A DNA stretch of 64,000 nt from Ampullaceana balthica. Its lineage: Eukaryota > Mollusca > Gastropoda > Lymnaeidae. The position numbers were made by a program, and so were the translations under genes. Position 1 is the first letter of the stretch; the number at the start of each line of letters is the position of its first letter. Positions 12,001-21,839 of this stretch are shown here, piece by piece. The notes beneath the pieces were generated by a model, which saw only the letters and a program-made list of their open reading frames with translations, did no database searches and was not told where the DNA came from. The stretch covers positions 372,001-436,000 of the forward strand of contig CALYLW010000342.1 of the NCBI GenBank assembly GCA_944989445.1, read 5' to 3'.

Positions 12001-14796
12001 ATCTGGAAATTTATTTTTAATACTTTGGAAATTAATTATTAGTGTCTTTAGAATGTTTTGATTATTATCTCCCTCCTGTGAAGCCTTCTCGCTTGTAAGG
12101 CTGTTCCCCACTTTAATATCAACATTATGCTTGATTAATCTGTGCCTATAACGCTAATTTCCCTAACTCAAAAACCCAGTAAGTCAAAAAAAATTTCTGG
12201 TCCCCCTTAGTTCGACTGAGAGAGGTCCGACTATACTATTGAAACCGAACATATGGATAAAGAAAATTAATGATTTATTTAGAACTTGAACACATATGTG
12301 CCATACATTGCACATTCTATTAAACTTCTACAAGGCTTGGCCTTTTTCAAACAAAGTACACACATAATCTCTACACAAATGAGTGCGAGATTAAACTAAC
12401 GCAACTTTCAAGTGTAATAAAAACACAAAATTTAACTAACTATATATGTAACAACTAGATATTTAGTTGCATTATTATGTAATTTAACCCTACCAGGTCG
12501 AGTTACCGAATTTTAGGTAATAGATTTAATTACTATATAACGAGTTACCGAATTCTAGGTTTTTGGGATATCCCTTGAAGAAGTACTAAAAATAACAGCC
12601 AATCATCGTTAAAATCTCACATTTGCTGCAAGACTAGTGTTTACAAATGGTTTTTTTCCTTGAATAAAGCAGTGAGTTAGTGATTACGTTGATTTTTAGT
12701 GTCCTTGAAGAAGTTGGGCAAGCTTGCGAGAGGTGAAAGTCGCTATCGATGTCAAGGCAGCATAACCTGTATGGTATGGCAGGATCGGAGACCAATTACA
12801 TTCATCTCAAACTTTCATGACCCAAAACAAATAGGAGTAGCAAACAGAATAAACAAAGATGGAACACTTGATGAAGTTCCGATGCCACAGCTCGTCCAGG
12901 ACTACAATCGCCACATGGGCGGTTGTGACAAAAATGATCAAATGACGCGCCTCCATCGCTCACGCTGTCATTACCGGTGGGCCCGTCGCCTTTTCATCTT
13001 CTTTCAAATTCTTTATGTGGGCCTGCTACAATTCATTTGTTATCTATGTGTCTAAACTAGAAGCAGCTGACAAAAAGCCCATGTTTTACACTAGATATAT
13101 CCAGAAACTCTGCATTGACCTGATTGGCAATTACCGCTCAACAGCCATTCGCCGAGGACAAATGGAACCATGCCCCCAACGCCACACACCAGGCAACCAC
13201 TGGCCTGAAATTCTAGAAGCGACTGCTTCCAATCATGTCTGCACTGTCTGCTTGGAAAAACACTTTCAATACAAGAGAGCACACCCTGGTGTAGCATACA
13301 AGGACAACCCCCACAAGAAGGTCAAGAGCAACGACAGGTGCTCTATGTGCAAAAAGTACCTGTGTGTAAAGCATGGCTCAACCTGCTGGGAAGACTACCA
13401 CTCAAATGCGCAAAACTGGCGTTAGATGGAAGCATTGTTCAACTAATTAAACAATTATTATCTTCTTAAAAAAAATTAACAAAAAAAATAATACAAAAAA
13501 AATTTTTTGCTGTAATTCTAACTGCTGCGCGGTGTTGGTCGAAAAACTTCGCATCCACGTGGTTTCGCAGCTCAGAGGGAACATAGGTGAAAAGTTGCAC
13601 AGAATCCATTTTTAAATATTTTTTTTTACTAAATGTGATGTGCGGTAATTATAAACTGCTGCGCGGCGTCGGTTAGATATATGAGTGACCGTGCAGCCAC
13701 TCAGCTTAAATGGAACATTGGATAGAATGTAGGCCTATTTACTGCTAAATCTAAAAGTTTGAGCTCATTCTGACGACTGGTTTTCATGATACTAGCAATT
13801 TCATAACCCATGTACATTTATTTTTTTTCCTGGGGAGGCCAGGTATAGGGGCAAATTAGCTGGGGGAGCTCGGACCTGGTAGGGTTAAGGCCAAAACATA
13901 CTACATAACATTGGTGTTAGTACTGTTAGCAGTTAAAAAAATTTTTAAAAAGAAAAAGTTCCATGTTTTGTGCATAAAGCCAGAAATTTAAAGAGGTCCT
14001 TACAAAGTCATTTTTGTTAAATCTCAGCAATTTTTAAATTTATTAGATAAAAAAACCTTTTTTCTTTTATATTAAGTGTAGTTCATTTTTTTTGTTATTA
14101 AATATTATATGTGAATTAAATTTCACACATTATTGTACAATAATGAACAAATTAAAATTTCTGTTTTTCCATATCCCTCAGATTCTTTCCCTTTGGTTTA
14201 TTTCATTATGAGGGCTGTAAAACATTTGAAAAACAATGAGTACACAATATAATTAATTTCTTTAAAATGGAAATGTAGATATATACATATTTCATACTTA
14301 GAAAAAACACTTGATTGTTGAACAAGAGTGCTCCTCATAACTCCTCAGACTGTAATTTGATCATTTCAATGTTCCTCCTCATAACTCCTCAGGTCTTCAG
14401 TTCGCTGTCACTGTGGCTCCCAAGTCAATGAAAGCCATCATCACAGGTTTATTCTACTTCTTCTCTGGCATCAGTAGTTTCTTGGGAACGGCCATCTTGA
14501 CCACCCTGGCCTCTACACAAACATGGTTCAACAGGTTCAACTACGGCAACATCAACTGCAGGGTCCCATGTCGATCGAGCAGTGACACAACGTTCAGCCA
14601 GGCGTGTCACCTGGACTACTACTTCTACATGTTGGCTGGCATTGACCTGGTGGCCATATTCTTGTTTTTAATAGTCTCAAGCAAGTTCAAACTCAATGCC
14701 GACCAGCTTGCCCTCAACGTTCGACCAAAAGAGGACCAGTCGTCCAGGAAAGGTAGACACATTCAGAGGCATTCAGACCAATCGCCAGCCTCTTAG
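49..14796 (+). CDS. SLC15A4: SLC15A4-like peptide/histidine transporter, 3' part (5 exons)
   Basis: This is the C-terminal part of a proton-coupled oligopeptide/histidine transporter (POT/PTR2 family, SLC15A4/PHT1 type), a polytopic protein that in animals moves histidine and small peptides across endolysosomal membranes. Exons: 49-220, 518-619, 8020-8272, 8547-8642, 14393-14796 (stop TAG). Phases join cleanly: the 8272/8547 join makes GGT and the 8642/14393 join makes TGT. Family signatures in order are [68 protein letters not shown] and [18 protein letters not shown]. Hydrophobic segments match the last six or so membrane helices. A lumenal loop with N-V-N-M-S and N-A-S sequons is encoded by exon 518-619. 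The N-terminal half lies left of the window. Introns of 7.4 and 5.75 kb are filled with transposons. SLC15A3 is the alternative name; assignment within the A3/A4 pair is by overall similarity. Confidence 0.9.
757..1053. repeat. Perfect 144-bp inverted repeat with 9-nt loop
   Basis: The left arm 757-900 and right arm 910-1053 are reverse complements over 144 bp by eye, separated by 901-909. The arms carry GAAGAAGGC and GCCGAAACG, a short GGC/GCC stem followed by GAAAC. That arrangement resembles degenerate hammerhead-like motifs seen at ends of Penelope-like elements. The repeat lies in the intron after the 518-619 exon of the transporter gene, so its transcript would fold into a long hairpin. 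Confidence 0.9.
1054..2839. other. Intronic AT-rich DNA, no feature recognised
   Basis: This is part of the large intron of the SLC15A4-like gene between the inverted repeat and the hAT element. It has homopolymer T tracts and no coding signature or repeat ends that I recognise. Confidence 0.6.
3102..3379. mobile_element. MITE, GGGGCCGTCC family (copy 1)
   Basis: It begins GGGGTCGTCCATAAAGTACG and ends CGTACTTTATGGACGGCCCC, forming inverted ends of about 25 bp. The interior has C-rich tracts and CACA-GTCACAC motifs shared with the copies at 15308-15505 and 41705-42123. It is nested inside the hAT element and flanked by CTT and TTAA. Confidence 0.85.
4448..4566 (+). repeat. CR1-like LINE 3'-end fragment
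   Basis: It matches the 3' untranslated end of the CR1-like element at 29756-30295: GCAGGACTAAACACAAACCA, then TATAGAAGGAGC, then an AGATAAGATAAGA tail. Only the 3' terminus is present, as expected for severe 5' truncation. It is nested in the hAT element at 2848-6504. Confidence 0.75.
4608..6260 (-). pseudogene. hAT transposase remnant (ZMYM1-like)
   Basis: The minus strand reads in order: a piece around 5870-5740 with [10 protein letters not shown], which corresponds to the family's catalytic-Asp region (CRGQ-Y-D); a frameshifted piece at 5441-5226; 5178-4942; and, around 4790-4608, the hAT C-terminal dimerisation motif [20 protein letters not shown] followed by [20 protein letters not shown]. 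Stops, frameshifts and the SINE insertion mean it cannot encode a working enzyme. The resemblance to zinc finger MYM-type protein 1-like hAT proteins is from pattern memory, not a search. Confidence 0.8.
5887..6112 (-). mobile_element. tRNA-derived SINE (copy A)
   Basis: The minus strand starts GGATAGCGAAGTC (box A-like), then GCGCTCGCCTCGCAAGC and GGGATCTCGCCCAC (box B-like), followed by a non-tRNA body. A second copy lies at about 32433-32645 in the same orientation with roughly 85% identity by eye. It interrupts the hAT transposase remnant. Confidence 0.75.
6513..8019. other. Intronic DNA; one GC-richer stretch
   Basis: This is the intron sequence between the hAT element and the 8020 exon. 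Positions 7500-7670 are noticeably richer in GC and CA and may be an old repeat, but no terminal structure could be shown. Open frames here contain no family motif. Confidence 0.5.
9006..12233. mobile_element. Pogo/Tc1-like MITE interrupted by a LINE
   Basis: The left end CAGTCGGACCTCGCTAAGTC at 9006 is mirrored by AGAGAGGTCCGACT near 12233, and both sides carry TA, as for Tc1/mariner/pogo elements. A second uninterrupted copy at about 19950-20294 shares CTTCCTTTCATATGAAACAT (9298 and 20095) and ATCAACATT followed by TTTCCCTAACT on the other side. Comparing the two shows that about 9322-12112 is a later LINE insertion. Confidence 0.8.
9322..12112 (-). mobile_element. CR1-like non-LTR retrotransposon, near full-length but decayed
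   Basis: On the minus strand the 5' part (about 12111-11356) carries an apurinic endonuclease-like domain with [13 protein letters not shown] and GLSDHD. The middle (10793-10281) carries reverse transcriptase with [47 protein letters not shown] and [11 protein letters not shown]. The C-terminal part (about 9900-9440) matches the copy at 29740-30216. It ends in an AGATA-type microsatellite tail at about 9323. Frames are broken by frameshifts and stops, so it is inactive. Confidence 0.85.
12488..13884 (+). mobile_element. piggyBac transposon, internally deleted, TTAA target sites
   Basis: The element starts CCCTACCAGGTCGAG directly after TTAA (12484-12487) and ends GACCTGGTAGGG directly before TTAA (13885-13888). 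Tetranucleotide TTAA duplications and CCC/GGG ends are the piggyBac hallmark. At 1.4 kb it is shorter than an autonomous copy and retains only the C-terminal part of the transposase. A TGTTCCC-type repeat occupies about 13500-13740. It lies in the last intron of the SLC15A4-like gene. Confidence 0.92.
12699..13425 (+). pseudogene. piggyBac transposase, C-terminal fragment with frameshift
   Basis: The fragment reads [20 protein letters not shown], then [17 protein letters not shown], which holds the third catalytic Asp region of DDE piggyBac transposases. The downstream part carries a cysteine-rich domain with CTVCLEKH and [17 protein letters not shown], the usual C-terminal zinc-binding domain of the family. 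The two parts are in different frames; a single-base shift near 13013 (CTTTATG) separates FFQIL from [16 protein letters not shown]. The N-terminal half with the first two catalytic Asp residues is absent. Confidence 0.88.
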
Positions 14797-15213
14797 CTTG
14801 CCAGAGGTCAACAATGTAACACAAAGTTTGATATTTTCTTAGCTTGTCAGAGGTCAAGTTTTCAACGATGCAACACAAAGTTTGATATTTTCCCCATAGT
14901 TAATGTTTGTCATATGTTGGCTGGTGAAGCCCTGTCAACCCTGCGTGACAAAAAAAAAGCCCACTGAACTTGTATTTGAAACAAATTAAATATTCCAAAA
15001 CATGGTTGGAAATATGCGAGTAGTTTTAAGATCAGAAAATTATTTTCTGGTGTAGTTACTCCTATGAATATTTGTTAAAACAATGGATGATATGCTTTGA
15101 AGTTGTTTTAAACCCCTGTTTTTTTAAGGTGAAAAATTAGAGCTTTCATTGTTTGTCAGACACATCTGAATGTATGAATGTAAATTGAAGCAAATAATTT
15201 TAGTAATTGAAAC

Positions 15214-15219
15214 AATAAA
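15214..15219 (+). promoter_or_regulatory. Candidate polyadenylation signal AATAAA
   Basis: This is the first canonical AATAAA downstream of the SLC15A4-like stop codon, about 420 nt after it, and ahead of a MITE copy that starts at 15308. It is placed by sequence only; the cleavage site is not verified. Confidence 0.4.
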
Positions 15220-15307
15220 AGTAACTGAGTGCCTGCTATAGGTTGAATACAAAAGACTGATCAAACCATTTTGACTAACGTCACAATCTGTACAACATTA
15301 CAGTTTA

Positions 15308-15505
15308 GGGGCTGTCCATAAAGTATGTCACGCTATTTTTGACCATTACCCCCCCCCTGTCACAAATCTTGGAAACCCCCCCCCCAAGTAGGTCACACTT
15401 TCGAGAAAAAAAAATTAGTCTTTTATTAACGAAATAGTTAACACTTTCTTACACCCCGCACCCCATCCCCCCTTCTGGAGCGTGACATACTTTATGGACG
15501 GCCCC
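15308..15505. mobile_element. MITE, GGGGCCGTCC family (copy 2)
   Basis: Its ends are GGGGCTGTCCATAAAGTATG and CATACTTTATGGACGGCCCC, with C-tracts and GTCACACTTTCG inside. It is closest to copy 1 at 3102-3379. It lies downstream of the SLC15A4-like gene. Confidence 0.85.
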
Positions 15506-16678
15506 TTAACAAATAACATGAATATTCAAAATTTGTATTAAATTCACATTATACAAACATATGTGTGTATTTATGTAAAATTGATAAAAGAAAAGAGAGG
15601 GGTTGGGCACTAGTTCCTCACAAAAACAAAATTCAGACATTTCAACTCTCTGATACTTGTTTTTTATTTTTAAACCCTAGAAGAGTGTAAGTCTTATATA
15701 AGACCTTTAAGAACATAGTATTTTTTATCATCAATATTTCCAGAAGTTCAATCAACATCTTATAAAACTCTGTTGTCTAGATATGATGATGAGTCTCTCA
15801 TTACAAGTTCAATGTTAGAAACAAAATAGTTTTTGTAATGAAATTTTAGCCTGTTGTACATTATTTTGTACTCATAATCCTGAAAAATGTTCATTCTAAA
15901 TGTTTGTTTCACCATTTTCTAGACATTTGTTTTAAATGTCTTTAGATCTGGTCATTTTGTTGTTAAAAAAATAAATATATATATAAGATTGTTGATTAAC
16001 GAAGATAACCTGAATGTGCCAACTAGAAAATGACAAACACATAATGGATTATCACTTACATGCCAGTGCCATAGCAATATCACAAAAACACCACAATGTA
16101 TATTTTATATATGTAAGATATTTTCTATATTCAACTCAACAGCTTGATATTGAAGAAATGAATGTCATAAATTAAAAGGCTGAACCATCTTGTGAATTTG
16201 AATTGAAATTTTGAGAGAAATATTTTTTTAAAGATACAATTATTTAAAGTTGAACCATAGAATTAATTAAATAATAATCTTGTTAGCAATCATTAGACTA
16301 AAATTTATTTTAAAAAATAGTTTGATATAATTACTTAAACTAATCAGATTAATACATTTTTTATGAATCTAATGTAATCAAGTCAGTTAAACAGAGTTTC
16401 TATGATATATAAACTCTAAAATGTCTTTCAAAGTTACTTCTTTTATGTTTAATCTTATTTTGGAACCCATAGCTTTCTGAAAACTGGTAATTCTATTATT
16501 GTTCTAGATACAATAAATGTGACTTTTTTTTCAAAATGAAAATAATGGAGTAAAAGGAAAACCTTTCAGGTATAATTTTCTTATTTTTTATGTCACATAA
16601 TTTGTTAAATACGCTCTTAGACTTAAGGTTGAATGAATTTCATTTATATCTCATCTGGTGCTTACCAAGTTACTAAGA
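15506..16678. other. Intergenic AT-rich DNA
   Basis: There is no recognisable gene, RNA or repeat boundary between the MITE copy and the hAT element. Confidence 0.6.
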
Positions 16679-17075
16679 CAAAAGCCCAGTGCTTTTTTTT
16701 CAGTGGGAACTCATGGGAACTGAGTTCCCATAACTTTTTTTGGCCAGATTCGTGTATATTTATATAAATAGTCGGCATTTTACTTACTGTCAGTCCTTTT
16801 TACAGTGGGGACCCACGGGAACGACGTAAATTACAGTTTACAAATAAACAAACCAAGGGGCAAACGCTGTTATTCCACTAATATGATATCTATGGACCAT
16901 AGATATCATATTAGTTATTACTAGTAGAATAAGAATAACAGCGTTTGCCACTTGGCGTGGCCTATTTCTATTTCCGGAAGGGGCTGATTTTAGTACAAAC
17001 TTTGGTAAATAATTTGTCTATGTCATTTTAAAGTCTAGAAATTAATAATAATTAAACAAGCAAAAAAGCGTTGAA

Positions 17076-19421
17076 ATGAAAAGAATCTCAAGCTTTTTCC
17101 CATCTGCTGCTCCGGTAAACAAACAATTTAAACAAGAAGTTGCGGAAGATAATGTCGATATTATACAAACGATTCAAACGACAGTGTCAGAACAAACGTG
17201 TGTAGGCGATCATGGCGATGTAAACATAGACTCTGAGACTCTGACAGTGACCTGCCAAGTTGTTGGACATTGGAGCAAAAAATAGACTTCTGCGGAAGAT
17301 ATGAGTGGCTGTGCGTTATAAGAAAAAAGCTCGGCTGTACAGTCTGCCGAAAGGTTGGAACACTTGGCATAGAAGCAAAAATGGGGCATGAAAATATCAA
17401 AAGAATGGACTGATGGCACAGTATCTTGTTACGGAGATGAAAAAAAGAAACAGCAGAATTCACTCCGAAAGAAAATTTTGCTTCACAAGGAATCTGCTGG
17501 ACATTAAGCTGCTGTAAAGATAGTAGCAGAAGCAAAAAAGGAGTAGCTTGAAAGCGTAGTTTTAAAGTCATTGACTCGTGAGAAAACAGTGACGGCTAAA
17601 AACTTTTCGCACTGCATACAAAGTTGCGAAAGGAAATCAGTCATTTAATAACTTTGAAATGGAAATTGATTTGCAGGAACTGAACGGAATTGACATGGGT
17701 CGCATTTTACATTCGACAAATGCATGCATTAATATTGTGAACCATATAAGCACTGAAATGAGACAGAAGTTGGTCAAAGAAGTGGTTGATTAAAAAAGTA
17801 AAATATCAGTGATGATCGATGAGTCTATTACACTGAGTAAAAAATCAACCCTTATAGTGTACTTGCGAAGTTGTATAGAGGGCACTGAAATGAAAGAACA
17901 AATAAATTTATTTCTGGACTTAGTCGAACTTCAAAGTGTCACAGCCAACGGAATCTTTACTGCATTACTAGACTGTCTTAAATATTACGGGATGGGTGAA
18001 GAATACTTAAAGAACTATTTAGTTTATGTTACATGTGATGGTGCATCTGTCATGTTGGGATGCAGAAGTGGAGTAAAGAAGCTACTTACTGATAAATTTC
18101 GGTGATAATCTGGCACTGTGCTAATTACAGATTTGAACTATCAGTAGCAGATACCGTAAAGGACGTTTCAGGAATCAATAGATTTAAAGCTTTTCTTGAT
18201 AAGCTATATGTAATATACCATGCTTCTCCAAAAAATAGCAGAGAACTGCATTCATGTGCTGAATTACTTGAAGTAGAGTTATTGAAAATTGGACGTGTTT
18301 TAAGTACGCGGTGGGTTTCGTCAAGTTTCCGTGCAGTGTTTGCGGTGTGGAATAATTATGCAGCTCTGGTGAATCATTTTGAAGAAGCAATGACTGATCC
18401 CACAAGAAGCAACAGTGAGAAATGTACATATGAAGGTTTGAAGAAGAAAATAGCATCAACTGAATTTGTGATGGATCTTGGCCTCTGAATTTGTGATGGA
18501 TCTTGGCCTGATGTGTGATGGATGTTGGCCTGATGTGTGATGGATCTTGGCCTGATGTGTGATGGATCTTGGCCTGATGTGTGATGGAATTTGGCCTGAT
18601 GTGTGATGTTCTTCAAGAGTTATCTGAATTGAGCTTGGACCTACAGCAGCGAAACATGAATCTTTACACCGCGAATCAAAAAATAAAAAGACTCGTACAG
18701 GTGTTCAAGGAACGAAGGCAAAGTCCATACTACAGGAATGCAACAGCAGCTGCTGAGCATCTAATGTTTAATGGAATTGTACTGCACAACAGAAACCGCA
18801 GAAACGACCCTCCTATTGATGCAAATGTCTTTTATGAGAAACTTAGCGAATCAATTGCGAAAAGATTACTTTCTAATGAGGATGTTGAACTAGCTCAATG
18901 GACTAGCATACTAGATCAGAGCCATTGGACAGATAACATGAACAAGCCATTGGACAGATAACATGAACAAGCAGTTGACATTTGGTGAAACGGAAATTGA
19001 GAAATTATGTAGCAAACTACAACTTAACGAAAGAGAAATCATTTGTGGATTCCGTGATTATCTTACGGAAAGAACATATTCTGAAAGAATTCTTCCTCTG
19101 ATACATGCTCTTAATACAATTTCCATTTCTTCGAGCGAGTGTGAAAGGGGATTCTCACAAATGAATTTGATAATCACCCAAACGAGAGCTTCGCTTATGA
19201 CAAAAACAGTCTCTGCACTTTTATTCATCAGATTGGTCGGCCCCCCACTAACATATTTTGATCCTACAAAGTACGTAGACTCTTGGCTGCTTCGAGGCAG
19301 ACATTCAGCTCTAGACTCACATAGCAAGAAAAGAAACCGAGATGATTTGTCAGATGAAAACATGAGAAAACATGCAAGTTGTTTTAAAGCCTACTACGGT
19401 ATCAGTATTATAATACAGTAG
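17076..19421 (+). pseudogene. hAT transposase (KIAA1586-like), broken
   Basis: The start MKRISSFFPSAAPV at 17076 is followed by a frame with stops to about 17795. Then come VMIDESITLSKKSTLIVYL (17809 on, first catalytic Asp region), YVTCDGASVMLGCRSGVKKL (second Asp region), RVLSTRWVSSSF, and in the last part the hATC signature ISSSECERGFSQMNL at about 19130. Breaks are an in-frame stop near 17791, a frame change at about 18104, a 22-bp minisatellite at 18462-18608, and a 25-bp exact duplication (18921-18945, 18946-18970) that shifts frame. It is non-functional as it stands. Confidence 0.9.
18462..18608. repeat. 22-bp minisatellite inside the hAT transposase
   Basis: About six tandem copies of a unit like GTGATGGATCTTGGCCTGAT occur, grown from a short stretch of coding sequence (the codons for VMDLGL). 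22 is not a multiple of 3, so expansion destroys the frame. Confidence 0.9.
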
Positions 19422-19896
19422 AATACATTTTTCACATAAGCTATATAGTCATGTCGGTTTTGTATTATAAATAAACTCTTTGAGTCTCTCATTTTCTTAT
19501 AAAAATGTTTATTTCTTTAAATATCTGTACAATAAAATTTGTGTTCAGTGGAAAATTCAATTATAGACTATTATAGTATTTTCTGACATAAGTTAAAAAA
19601 CAGATGTGAAATGAGTTCCCAAACATTTTTCGCTAGAAAAAAAGCACTGCAAAAGCCTGAATGAACAAGCAATTATTTATGATTATGTCAATATTCATTT
19701 GATAGCATGTAACTTTCTGTCCTGATTTTGTAACTATTTAAAATATGGCCCATTTAAGTTTGTTTTTTGTCATGATTTGATTAGTTTACCTCTAAAATCT
19801 TAGTTAAAATGTCTAAATATTACTTAATATTGACTTAAATATATACAAATCAATTGAACTAAACAATACAAATGTGTTGTTTTACAACATATATTA

Positions 19897-20453
19897 CCGT
19901 ATATACTCATTATAAAACCGACCTTTTTTGGACAAAATTTAGGGGAAAATGTTGGGGGGTCGGCTTACGAGTGGGTCATAGGTGATTTCTGCATGTACAT
20001 TGAATATCAGTGTTGTGGGGTAGTAAAGAGGGGGAGGGAAGGTGTCTCCTCTCACGGGCTTGTGCCGGTATGTCAAAGTCAAAGCAAGTAGGCTTCCTTT
20101 CATATGAAACATCAAACACCCGCCTCTCTTTTCTGTCAAGCCCTCTAGCCGGTATTGCTGTCTACCCTCCCCTTTCTCAATATCAACATTGTCCTTGATA
20201 ATTACGTACGTATTACTCCATTTTCCCTAACTAGCAAACTCTGTAAGTCCTTTTTTTTTGGGGTCCCTTGAGTTTGACTTTGAGAGGTCCGACTAGTTTT
20301 TAAAAAAAATGTGTACCATTTTGTTTACGCTGTCCTATTATTTTTTGGGGTCGGCTTGCGAGTGGGTGACACACTTTTTATACTATTCTCTTCCAAAAGT
20401 GGCGGGAGAGATCGGCTTATGAACGAACAGGCTATAGAAGGAGTATATACCGT
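19897..20453. mobile_element. Small DNA element with nested pogo-like MITE copy
   Basis: The outer ends are ACCGTATATACTC (19896 on) and GAGTATATACCGTT (to 20453), a rough inverted repeat. Inside, about 19950-20294 matches the two outer parts of the 9006-12233 element, including its right end GAGAGGTCCGACT. The left end of that inner copy is truncated or unrecognisable. GGGGTCGGCTTACGAGTGGG occurs twice (near 19956 and 20348, the second with one substitution). Confidence 0.65.
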
Positions 20454-21505
20454 TGTTAGTTTTAGATCTAAATTCAACTGCTGGGGGATGCAAGATGAAT
20501 CACCGTAGAGCTGATTTTAGATTGCTTTTAATATTTAAGGAAAGAAACCATTGTTAGTATTAATCAAGTTATGTAAGCATTCAGAAGTCAGTAATTTGTT
20601 TTTTTAAATTTTTTTTTCTAATATGATTGAAAATACACGTAGGTATGTTTCAAGTCTTCCAAAAAACGTGTACATAATTTAAATAATAATTATTGTATGT
20701 GAATAATACCAATGTGCTTATCAATATATTTTTCTCTGTCTGACCAGCAACTGTTACCCTATTACTAGAAACTCACTCATGTTACAGTCCTGTGGTTCAC
20801 TCATATTTCCACCGTGTTGTTAACTCATAACTTTTAAATTATGTACATGTATATTAATTATTTTTACACACAAACACAAGGGAGCATAATACTCCCTTAA
20901 TAAATTTTTTATAAAATATGTTTTTATATTGGGTTGGGGGTTGTAAAATAAAATAGAAATTTTAATATAAGTTATGTCAATGATATTTTGTTAAATTATA
21001 TTAGATTGCCCTTATTTTCAAATTTAAAAAATGTGTCTGCTTTTTTTTTACCAATTAAATGCAAAGTAAAGTGCCATTTAAACCATTAAGTTCTCAATAC
21101 TCTGTCTGGTTCATTAATTTCAATATTTGAAAAAGTCTATTTCTAATGTCACAGTAAATACCAGTAACTATTATTGTGTATATTTTTATATTTTACCCAT
21201 GTACATTGTATATACTTACCTGAACTATTCTACTTTGGGTCATTTTAAACACAATCAACAAGGGAAGTCTTAAAATGGAAACATTTGAATGTGTGTTTCA
21301 GACCAGGCATTCAAACATTTCTAACTATTATGTTTTAAGCTTTTTTTAGATATTGTTTGATAAATCTCAGGAAAGAATCAAGTTTACTCATCATTCAACA
21401 AAGATTCACTGTATTATTAAATTCCATCATAAAGAACTCTGTATTATCAATGTCATATTTGTAAATACATAAAGTAATGTTTTTGGAGTATTTGAAGATT
21501 ATATG
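20454..21505. other. Intergenic AT-rich DNA
   Basis: I see no gene, RNA or repeat boundary here. Confidence 0.6.
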
Positions 21506-21509
21506 AAAA

Positions 21510-21836
21510 CTAGATACGCCCCGTGGCTTAGCATATGCCGCAGATTTGCTCATGGATAGTGCAAACAAAGGGGGGGGGAAAGAACGGACACAAACTACAG
21601 CACGAAGAAATCAAAACAACGCGAGTGAACCTCGTGGGAGGGGGGACCACCGGCGCATTGTTGGTCTCGAGACATTACCACTGCGGTTATCTACCTGCCC
21701 ACCACACTAGGGGGAAAAGAACGGGCACAAACACACATAATTAAAAAATAATGTTTTCGCAGGGGCTTAAACCCAGGACCATCCGCGTGTGAGGCGGACG
21801 TGATAACCACTACACTATGAATCACATGTTATTCTG
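21510..21836 (-). mobile_element. tRNA-Val(CAC)-derived SINE
   Basis: The minus strand from about 21836 contains AGTGTAGTGGTTATCACG (D arm, box A), an anticodon stem-loop TCCGC-CTCACAC-GCGGA with anticodon CAC, and a T-arm region GGTCCTGGGTTTAAGCCCC (box B). The acceptor stem does not pair, so it is not a functional tRNA. A non-tRNA body of about 250 bp follows to about 21510. The D-arm and anticodon arm match metazoan tRNA-Val(CAC) well. Confidence 0.75.
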
Positions 21837-21839
21837 TGA

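Larger units (their letters stand above)
16687..19649 (+). mobile_element. hAT transposon (KIAA1586-like) with 8-bp TSD
   Basis: The ends CAGTGCTTTTTTTT at 16687 and AAAAAAAGCACTG at 19649 are inverted repeats. The 8-bp duplication CAAAAGCC occurs at 16679-16686 and 19650-19657. GAACTGAGTTCCC (16729) and GAGTTCCC (19614) are subterminal. A two-tier hairpin lies at 16859-16949. The transposase is on the plus strand and broken. The intact ends and exact TSD indicate a comparatively recent insertion that decayed afterwards. Confidence 0.93.

Noticed and set aside
17161..17571. 136-codon minus frame
   Set aside because: Lies opposite the degraded N-terminal part of the hAT transposase and has no family motif.
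18374..18616. Repetitive minus-strand peptide with THQA/SGQDPS units
   Set aside because: Translation of the 22-bp minisatellite; not a protein.
21764..21836. Functional tRNA-Val gene
   Set aside because: The anticodon and D arms are good, but the acceptor stem does not pair and a SINE body follows.
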